Assembly (NCBI RefSeq): GCF_900013425.1
Contig: NZ_FBXK01000001.1
Span: 673,501-737,500 of the forward strand
Direction of reading: 5' to 3'
DNA length: 64,000 bases
Source: Sphingobium sp. Z007
GTDB taxonomy: Bacteria > Pseudomonadota > Alphaproteobacteria > Sphingomonadales > Sphingomonadaceae
In this document: positions 55,536 through 61,605 of the stretch, piece after piece
Numbering within the stretch: position 1 is the first letter of the stretch
Layout: each line of letters opens with the position of its first letter
Translations under genes and position numbers: made by a program
Notes under the pieces: generated by a model
Database searches by the model: none
Told to the model about the DNA's origin: nothing
Seen by the model: the letters and a program-made list of their open reading frames with translations, nothing else

Positions 55536-56960
55536 TTAGATGGCTTGTGCGGCCAATCGCTCCACTTCCTCGCGATAAGGGCGGATGGCGCGGACCATGC
55601 AGAGCGTAGCGATCGGCAGCAGCACGGCCGCGGTCATCACCAGCGACTTCCAAAGCTGGCTGGGATCGCCGACGATATAGTCCTGCACCAAGCCGACCAG
55701 GAAGCTGCCCATCGCGCCGAAGAAGGTGAACATGAACAGGTAGATCGCCGTCACCTGCCCCCGCATCGCATTGGGCGCGACGCGCTGGATAGCGGCGTTC
55801 TGGGGCACGGCGCCGGCGATGCCGAACATCGCGCCGATGCTGGCGACGCCCAGCGAAGCGTAGCCGTTGGGCATCAGCGGGGCGAGGATGGCGCAGACCG
55901 TCACGCAGCCGAAGAATATCGCGGCGGCGCGGACATTGGCGTCGGCATGGCGCTTGGCCAGCCATTCGACGAAGATGCCGCCCAGCAGCAGGCCCGTCAG
56001 TGAGGCGACCAATGTCATCGATCCCATCACCGCGCCGATCTGCGCCTCGTTCCAGCCATAGGTGCGGATCATAAAGGGCACGCGCCAGAATTGCAGGCCG
56101 AACACTTCGATCGCGCTCAAAGCCAGCCCGGCAAACAGCGGATAATAGACGCGGCGCTTGGCATGGATTGCCTTGGCGGCGTCCAGCCCGGTGAACGTCA
56201 GGATACGGCGGCCCAGCGACGCGTCAGCGGGGGGCATGATCGAGCCGGCGGGCGGCGCCTGGCGCGGCGGTTCCTTGACCGTCAGGAACAGCAGGCCGAC
56301 CAACAAGGCGGGCAGGCCCAGCCAGATCATCAGCCATTGCCAGCCCAAAATAGTAAGGCCCCCATGCTGGGTCGGCGCCCATCCGGCCGCGGTCGCGATC
56401 AGCATGCCGCCGATTGCCGGCCCCAGCGTGGTGCCGCCGATAAAGCCGAATTGCAGCAGGGCGAAGGCGCGGGTCAGGATGCGCGGCGGGAAGGCGTCCG
56501 CCAGCAGCGAATAGGACGACGGCGCATGGGCCGATCCCCCCGCGGCCAGGAAAACGCGACTGCCGACGAACTGGCCGAACGTCTGCGCGATGCCGCCCAT
56601 GGAGGTGATGACGCCCAGCGCCGCGCAACCGCCCGCCAGCACATATTTGCGCGGAAAGATGTCGGCCAGCCGCGCCAGCGGGATGCCGACGAACAGATAG
56701 CAGATGATGCTGGCGGGACCGGCCAGGAAGCCGAGTTGCGAATCGGACAGGCCGAAATCCGCCTTGATCCGCTCCGCCAGCATGGCGAACACCACCTGTT
56801 CGAAAAAGGTGACGAAGGTCGCCAGGATGATGACAAACAGCGCCCAATAGGCAGCGCCCATCGAGTAAGGCGGGCGCGCCGTCGCGGCGGCATCCAGCGA
56901 TGCGGTCGCATCTACATCCCATAATGTCTCGGTCGCAATCGGCGCGGGTGCCAGGGCCAT
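55536..56960 (-). CDS. MFS transporter
   Basis: 474 aa with about 12 transmembrane segments. After a 40-residue cytoplasmic N-terminus comes WALFVIILATFVTFFEQVVFAMLAERIKADFGLSDSQLGFLAGPAS, then motif A variant GIPLARLADIFPRKYVLA. Same broad group as the transporter at 50648-52252 but clearly a different protein. ATG 56960 is preferred: the upstream GTG at 56978 lies in the GGAGAGGAGAAGG ribosome-binding site. Divergent from the SDR at 57094. Probably a second importer for lignin-derived aromatics. Confidence 0.8.
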   Translation of the reverse strand: MALAPAPIATETLWDVDATASLDAAATARPPYSMGAAYWALFVIILATFVTFFEQVVFAMLAERIKADFGLSDSQLGFLAGPASIICYLFVGIPLARLADIFPRKYVLAGGCAALGVITSMGGIAQTFGQFVGSRVFLAAGGSAHAPSSYSLLADAFPPRILTRAFALLQFGFIGGTTLGPAIGGMLIATAAGWAPTQHGGLTILGWQWLMIWLGLPALLVGLLFLTVKEPPRQAPPAGSIMPPADASLGRRILTFTGLDAAKAIHAKRRVYYPLFAGLALSAIEVFGLQFWRVPFMIRTYGWNEAQIGAVMGSMTLVASLTGLLLGGIFVEWLAKRHADANVRAAAIFFGCVTVCAILAPLMPNGYASLGVASIGAMFGIAGAVPQNAAIQRVAPNAMRGQVTAIYLFMFTFFGAMGSFLVGLVQDYIVGDPSQLWKSLVMTAAVLLPIATLCMVRAIRPYREEVERLAAQAI

Positions 56961-57020
56961 GGGCCTTCTCCTCTCCACTTCTCCCTTTGTTCACAGGGAT
57001 GAAATTTCGGCTTGGCGAAT

Positions 57021-57039
57021 TTGTAAGTGAACTATACGA
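57021..57039. promoter_or_regulatory. candidate MarR operator, site D (MFS/SDR divergent region)
   Basis: TTGTAAGT-GAA-CTATACGA matches the shared palindrome at 12 of 16 positions, the weakest of the four. It lies in the 133-bp divergent gap 56961-57093. A perfect TATAAT (57068-57073) inside ACGGT-N10-ACCGT is also present, without a convincing -35. Confidence 0.45.
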
Positions 57040-57093
57040 TTATGGCGAGAGAAAAATGCACGGTCGTTATAATCACCGTCATGGGAGAATAGG

Positions 57094-57996
57094 ATGCTCG
57101 AATTTGCAGGACGCACTGCCTTCGTCACTGGTGGCGCCAACGGCATCGGCCTGGGCCTGGTCCGCGCCTTGCTGGCGCAGGGGTGCAAGGTGGCGATCGC
57201 CGACATTCGCGAGGATGCGCTGGCCGCGGCCGTCAAGACGCTCGACAATCAAAGCGTTATAGCTGTCCAACTCGATGTCGCATCGCGCACCGGCTTCGCC
57301 GAGGCAGCCGACCGGGCCGAGGCGGCTTTGGGACCGGTCAGCCTGGTTTTCAACAATGCGGGCATCAACCTGTTCCAGACCATCGACGAGTCCAGCTATG
57401 ACGATTGGGACTGGGTGATGGGGGTCAATCTGCACGGCGTCATCAACGGCGTGATGACCTTCGCGCCGCGAATGAAGGCGCTGGGGCGGGGCGGTCATAT
57501 CGTTAACACCGCGTCGATGGCGAGCTTCCTGTGCGGCGGCGCGCCCGGCATCTACAATACCACCAAATTCGCGGTGCGCGGCATGAGCGAATCCCTGCGC
57601 TACAGCTTGGCGCCGCATGGCATCGGCGTGTCGCTGCTCTGCCCCGGTCTGGTGAAGAGCCATATCTACGCCAGCGACGAAATCCGTCCGGCGGCGCTCA
57701 GCGGCGGCGCGAAGCCGGTGGACAGCGCGGCGGTCGGGCGGCTGGAGCAGTTGCACCAGTTCGGCATGGAGCCGGACGTCATCGCCGCCCGCACATTGGA
57801 AGCCATGCAGGAGAACCGCTTCCACATCTTCCCCCATCCCGAATTTCGCGATGAACTGGCGACGGTGTTCGACGAGATACTCGCCGATTTCCGCGACTAT
57901 CCGCAGGATGCCGGATTTGAGCAGCGCACCGGCTTCGAAAAGATGCGCCGCGAGGGCTATGCCAAGGCCCGGCGCGCCGCGCGCGAACGCGCTTAA
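57094..57996 (+). CDS. SDR of the LigD/LigO C-alpha-dehydrogenase type (third copy)
   Basis: 300 aa. TGGANGIGLGLVRALLAQG, YDDWDWVMGVNLHGVINGVMTFAPRM, NTASMASF and catalytic IYNTTK; ending FHIFPHPEFRDELATVFDEI. The same family as the two SDRs at 37739-39564 but in a separate transcription unit. It may oxidise the alpha-hydroxyl or gamma-alcohol of a dimer. Its stop overlaps that of the convergent winged-helix gene by four bases. Confidence 0.8.
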   Translation: MLEFAGRTAFVTGGANGIGLGLVRALLAQGCKVAIADIREDALAAAVKTLDNQSVIAVQLDVASRTGFAEAADRAEAALGPVSLVFNNAGINLFQTIDESSYDDWDWVMGVNLHGVINGVMTFAPRMKALGRGGHIVNTASMASFLCGGAPGIYNTTKFAVRGMSESLRYSLAPHGIGVSLLCPGLVKSHIYASDEIRPAALSGGAKPVDSAAVGRLEQLHQFGMEPDVIAARTLEAMQENRFHIFPHPEFRDELATVFDEILADFRDYPQDAGFEQRTGFEKMRREGYAKARRAARERA

Positions 57997-58568
57997 TGCG
58001 CGAACAGGTCGCCCTGCCGGGGTGGGGCGGCCGGTCGCCGTGGCGCGGCGGGCGTGCCGATCAGCACGCGGGCGCGGCCAGTGAGCGTATAGACCGCCTG
58101 CCGCTGTGCCCCGCGATTGAGATGGTCGACGCGATAGCCCTGATAATGGCGCTTGAGCAGGCCGGCCTTGACCAGCTCGGACGCGGCCCGGCTGAGATTG
58201 GTTTTGCCTGAGGCGCGCACCCGATTGCGCACTTCCTCCTGCACCAGCGCATCGTCGGCGGCCGCGTCGCCCGAAAGCCTGGCATCCTTGCGCAGTTCGT
58301 CACGCACCCGCTCCACCAGCGCCAGGCGGCGCGGATCGCGATGGCCCATTGGGGTCAGCGCATCGCATAGCCAGTCGCGCAGCGGCACCAGCCCGTCGCC
58401 GACCCGCACTTCCGGCCCGGCGCTGCCATCCGGTCGCGCCACGTCCGCGATCAGCGTCAGCAGCATGAAGGCGTATCGCGGTCGTGAGCAGCAATGGGAC
58501 AATTGGTCGAGCAACAGCGAAAGATCGCTACCGCCAGGAATGCGGGAGAGGGCGGGCGCGTGAAACAT
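57993..58568 (-). CDS. winged-helix DNA-binding protein of unknown role
   Basis: 191 aa from ATG 58568, which has no clear ribosome-binding site; the frame is open further upstream to 58667. The C-terminal half has a helix-turn-helix/wing pattern (VRASGKTNLSRAASELVKAGLLKRHYQGYRVDH then AVYTLTGRARVLI). The N-terminal half (SLLLDQLSHCCSRPRYAFMLLTLIADVARP) is unfamiliar. I do not recognise a named family. Two overlapping hairpins lie 68-118 bases upstream of the start and are candidate autoregulatory sites. Confidence 0.6.
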   Translation of the reverse strand: MFHAPALSRIPGGSDLSLLLDQLSHCCSRPRYAFMLLTLIADVARPDGSAGPEVRVGDGLVPLRDWLCDALTPMGHRDPRRLALVERVRDELRKDARLSGDAAADDALVQEEVRNRVRASGKTNLSRAASELVKAGLLKRHYQGYRVDHLNRGAQRQAVYTLTGRARVLIGTPAAPRRPAAPPRQGDLFAH

Positions 58569-58635
58569 ATCGTGAATCAAGCACAGAGCGAGTCGCTTGT
58601 GAATCCCGTTTTTTCCGCGAGTCGCATTTTGTCGC

Positions 58636-58686
58636 CCGTGACACTTTGCCCTCCGGTAAAGTGTCACGGCGGAAACTTTACCGGAG
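58636..58686. repeat. two overlapping, mutually exclusive perfect 12-bp hairpins
   Basis: Stem 1: CCGTGACACTTT (58636-58647) with AAAGTGTCACGG (58658-58669). Stem 2: CTCCGGTAAAGT (58651-58662) with ACTTTACCGGAG (58675-58686). Both are perfect 12-bp pairs and they share 58658-58662, so only one can form at a time. Seen as DNA, they contain three copies of a GGYAAAGTKTC-type half-site. The block lies between the winged-helix start and the histidine kinase stop. Confidence 0.85.
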
Positions 58687-58729
58687 TGCGGGAGCGTCCC
58701 CGGCTGACGCCACCCAGATTGACGGCCTT

Positions 58730-60103
58730 TCAGGATGGATCATGCTCGGCGGGCAGGGTCAGGGTCACGCGCAACCCTGGTCCCGCATCGCTCAAGGTCA
58801 GCGTGCCGCCATGAAGATGGGCAACCGCCGCCGCCAGCGACAGGCCCAGGCCAGCGCCCGTGATATGGCGCGATGCATCCAGTCGGGCGAACCGGCGCAG
58901 CGCCTCGATCCGCCGTTCCTGCGCGATGCCGGGGCCGTTATCGGTCACGGCGACACAGATTGATGCGCCATCGCGCCAGGCGGACAGAAGGATGCGATCG
59001 CCGCCATATTTCAGCGCATTGTCGATCAGGTTCGACAAGACCTGGCCGAATATCTCGCGATGCGACCGGATATGCAGGCCGGGCGGCGCATCGACGGTGA
59101 TGGTCACGCCCTTGTCCTCTGCCAGGACTTCGTACATTTCCTGAAAATCCTGCAACAGCGCCGCGACATCGACGGCGGAGAAATTGTCGCGGCCGATGCC
59201 GGCTTCCGCCCGACTGATCAGCAGGGCGGCATCCAGCATCCGCAGCAGCGTGTCGCCTTCGTCCAGCGCCTTTTCCAGCGCGGCGATCGATTGCTCGTCC
59301 CGGCTCTGGCGCAGGGCGCTGTCCAGCACGGCGCGCAACCGGGTCAAGGGGGATCGCAGGTCGTGGGCCAGGCCGTCGGTCACCAGCCGCATCTCGTCCA
59401 TCAGGCCGGTGATGCGGTCCAGCATCGCGTTGATTTCATAGCCCAGCGCATCGAACATGTCGCCGCTGCCGCTCAAGGGGATGCGGCTTTGGATGTCGCC
59501 GGTGCCGACCGCCGCCGCGGTATCGATGATCGATCGCAGCCGACCCCGGATAATGGCGGCCGACAAAAAGGCGGCGCCGGCCGCCAGCGGCATGGCGAGC
59601 AGGACCGCGCCGATCAGCGCCGCTTCCAGATAACCGCCAAAGCGCACGTCATTTTCGACGACATGGCCGGTCAGCAGCCGCGTACCATCTGGAAATCGCG
59701 TGCTGACGACGCCGATGCTTTGGGGTTCCCGGTCCTTCTGGCCGATGCGCCGCAGGTCGAGCTTGCGCCAGCTCTCCGATGGTTCGATATCGGCCGGCCA
59801 GCCTGGAATGTTGCCGGCGACGCGCTGGCCGTTCGGCCCGATCAGCAGCATGATGGAGCTGCCGTCCGGGTCGGCCGTCATGCGGCTATGCACCGTGGCG
59901 CCCGCCGCTTGCAGCCCGGCTGCCGCATAAGTGGCGGCGATATCGTCGCGCAGGTTCACTGCAACTGCGCGGCTGGCTTCGTCCACCGACCGGCTGGTGA
60001 ATTGATGGACAGCCCATAGCGCAACGAGCACGCAGGCGATCTGCATCAGGAAGACGAGCGCCGCGAACCGCCAGATGACGCTGTGGCGCCAGCGCATCGT
60101 CAC
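58730..60103 (-). CDS. sensor histidine kinase (OmpR-partner type)
   Basis: 457 aa. Membrane segments at about 12-33 and 160-185 flank a periplasmic sensor of about 125 residues. A HAMP region follows, then HisKA with phospho-acceptor H247 in GLAHDLRSPL, N box NLIDNALKYGG, G1 VTDNGPGI and G2 GAGLGLSLA. Start overlaps the response regulator stop by four bases (ATGA). Signal unknown; the downstream envelope genes might be targets. Confidence 0.9.
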   Translation of the reverse strand: MTMRWRHSVIWRFAALVFLMQIACVLVALWAVHQFTSRSVDEASRAVAVNLRDDIAATYAAAGLQAAGATVHSRMTADPDGSSIMLLIGPNGQRVAGNIPGWPADIEPSESWRKLDLRRIGQKDREPQSIGVVSTRFPDGTRLLTGHVVENDVRFGGYLEAALIGAVLLAMPLAAGAAFLSAAIIRGRLRSIIDTAAAVGTGDIQSRIPLSGSGDMFDALGYEINAMLDRITGLMDEMRLVTDGLAHDLRSPLTRLRAVLDSALRQSRDEQSIAALEKALDEGDTLLRMLDAALLISRAEAGIGRDNFSAVDVAALLQDFQEMYEVLAEDKGVTITVDAPPGLHIRSHREIFGQVLSNLIDNALKYGGDRILLSAWRDGASICVAVTDNGPGIAQERRIEALRRFARLDASRHITGAGLGLSLAAAVAHLHGGTLTLSDAGPGLRVTLTLPAEHDPS

Positions 60104-60786
60104 CCTCGTTCGCTCAACCGATAGCCCGCGCCTCGAACCGTGTGGATCAGCGGCGGTTCGCCATCTTCGTCGATCTTGCGGCGCAGGCGGCTGATATGCA
60201 CGTCAATGACGTTGGTGCCGGGATCAAAATGATAATCCCACACGCCCTCCAGCAACATGGTGCGGGTGACGACTTCGCCCTGATGCCGCAACAGATAATC
60301 GAGCAGGCGGAACTCGCGCGGTTGCAGGTCGATGGTGCGCGCGCCGCGCTTCACCTTGCGGGAGAGCAGGTCGACGTCCAGATCGCCGCAGGACAGCCGC
60401 GTTTCGGGCGCCTGGCCGCCCCCGCCGCGGCGTAGGATGATCCGCAACCGCGCCAGCAGTTCGGCAAAGGCGAAGGGCTTGGCCAGATAATCGTCCGATC
60501 CGCCGGTCAGCCCCTTGATCCGTTCATCGGCGGTCGCCAGCGCCGACAGGATGATGACCGGCGTGTCGATTCCCGCCGCGCGCAGGGCGGCGAGCACCGC
60601 CATCCCGTCCATCCCCGGCAGCATCCGATCCAAAATGATGGCGTCATGCGCGGCCTCGGTCGCCAGGAACAGGCCGTCGCGGCCATTGTCCGCCCGGTCG
60701 ACGGTAAAGCCTTCCTCGACCAACCCCTTGGCGATGTAATCGGCGGTGGTGGCGTCATCTTCGACCAGCAGCACCTTATAGCTCAT
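60100..60786 (-). CDS. OmpR/PhoB-type response regulator
   Basis: 228 aa. Receiver domain with phospho-acceptor D53 in IILDRMLPGMDG and KPFAFAELLAR, then a winged-helix output domain (IDLQPREFRLLDYLLRHQGEVVTRTMLLEGVWDYHFDPGTNVIDVHISRLRRKI). ATG 60786 has GAGGA upstream; two in-frame ATGs further up are less well placed. First gene of the two-component operon. Confidence 0.92.
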   Translation of the reverse strand: MSYKVLLVEDDATTADYIAKGLVEEGFTVDRADNGRDGLFLATEAAHDAIILDRMLPGMDGMAVLAALRAAGIDTPVIILSALATADERIKGLTGGSDDYLAKPFAFAELLARLRIILRRGGGGQAPETRLSCGDLDVDLLSRKVKRGARTIDLQPREFRLLDYLLRHQGEVVTRTMLLEGVWDYHFDPGTNVIDVHISRLRRKIDEDGEPPLIHTVRGAGYRLSERG

Positions 60787-60873
60787 GACCGTCCTCATGT
60801 TACGCCCCGATCGATGCGATCGCCGCTTTATAGGCGCGCGCACGATCAAAGCCATAGAAGGCGTCGCTCCTGG

Positions 60874-61605
60874 TCATCGTCTTGCGTCCCGCCAGCCAAG
60901 TGATCGTCCGATCGCTTGTAATAGGGCGGCGCTGACCGCATCGGCGTCATGATGCAGGGGATCGCCGCCGGGCAGTTGCAGTCGGGACACATTGGCCTGT
61001 CGCAACAGCGGGCATAGGCTGGCGACCTCTTTGACACCATGGATGCACAGCAACGGCGCCCAGCTCAGCCGCCCGGCGGCGGTGGCGGCGTCTTCCTTCG
61101 GCTCGTTGAAGGAGAAAATTGCGAATGGCGACGCGCGCCATTGGCGGGTAGCGCCGGGCGCGATCAGACCGATGAAGGCGATCCGTCGGCGCAGCGCGGT
61201 CGGTACATAGGGGAGCGACGGCGCGATGATATCCGCGCCGAAAGACTGACCCAGCAGCAGCACAGGGGCGTTCGGATCGAGCGCGATCGTGCAGCGCAGG
61301 CCTTGCGCGATCATAGCGCCCGCCTCTTCGGGGGTGCGGCGCGTTCGAAAGAAGCGCAGGCTGTTTTCGGTTACGACAGCTATGCCATGGCGCGTCAGCC
61401 GCTCTGCGACCTGCCGCGCCAGCCCTGCGCGAAATCCCATGTCCCCCGACAAATAGAGCGCCACGGCGCGGGGGTGGTGTGGGTCTGCCGCAGCTTCTGC
61501 GGGGCGCAGGTCGAACAGCGCGCCGTTGCCGATATAGCCGATAGACCAGAGCGCCAGCAGGAGGATGCAGGCGAGTCCTGCAAGCGCGACAACACACCGG
61601 CTCAT
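60874..61605 (-). CDS. VirJ/AcvB-like serine hydrolase, exported
   Basis: 243 aa. N-terminal hydrophobic segment (VVALAGLACILLLALWSIGYIG) as signal or anchor, then an alpha/beta-hydrolase-like domain: VALYLSGDMGFRAG, nucleophile S121 in LLGQSFGAD, PLLCIHGVKE and a late His in GDPLHHDADA. This pattern fits the VirJ domain; AcvB proteins of agrobacteria hydrolyse lysyl-phosphatidylglycerol. Its ATG overlaps the stop of the glycosyltransferase gene (ATGA), so the two proteins probably work together at the cell envelope. Confidence 0.75.
   Translation of the reverse strand: MSRCVVALAGLACILLLALWSIGYIGNGALFDLRPAEAAADPHHPRAVALYLSGDMGFRAGLARQVAERLTRHGIAVVTENSLRFFRTRRTPEEAGAMIAQGLRCTIALDPNAPVLLLGQSFGADIIAPSLPYVPTALRRRIAFIGLIAPGATRQWRASPFAIFSFNEPKEDAATAAGRLSWAPLLCIHGVKEVASLCPLLRQANVSRLQLPGGDPLHHDADAVSAALLQAIGRSLGWRDARR

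Noticed and set aside
57061..57080. TATAAT at 57068-57073 as a promoter for the SDR
   Set aside because: No acceptable -35 element at 16-18 bp; kept only as a comment in the site D entry.
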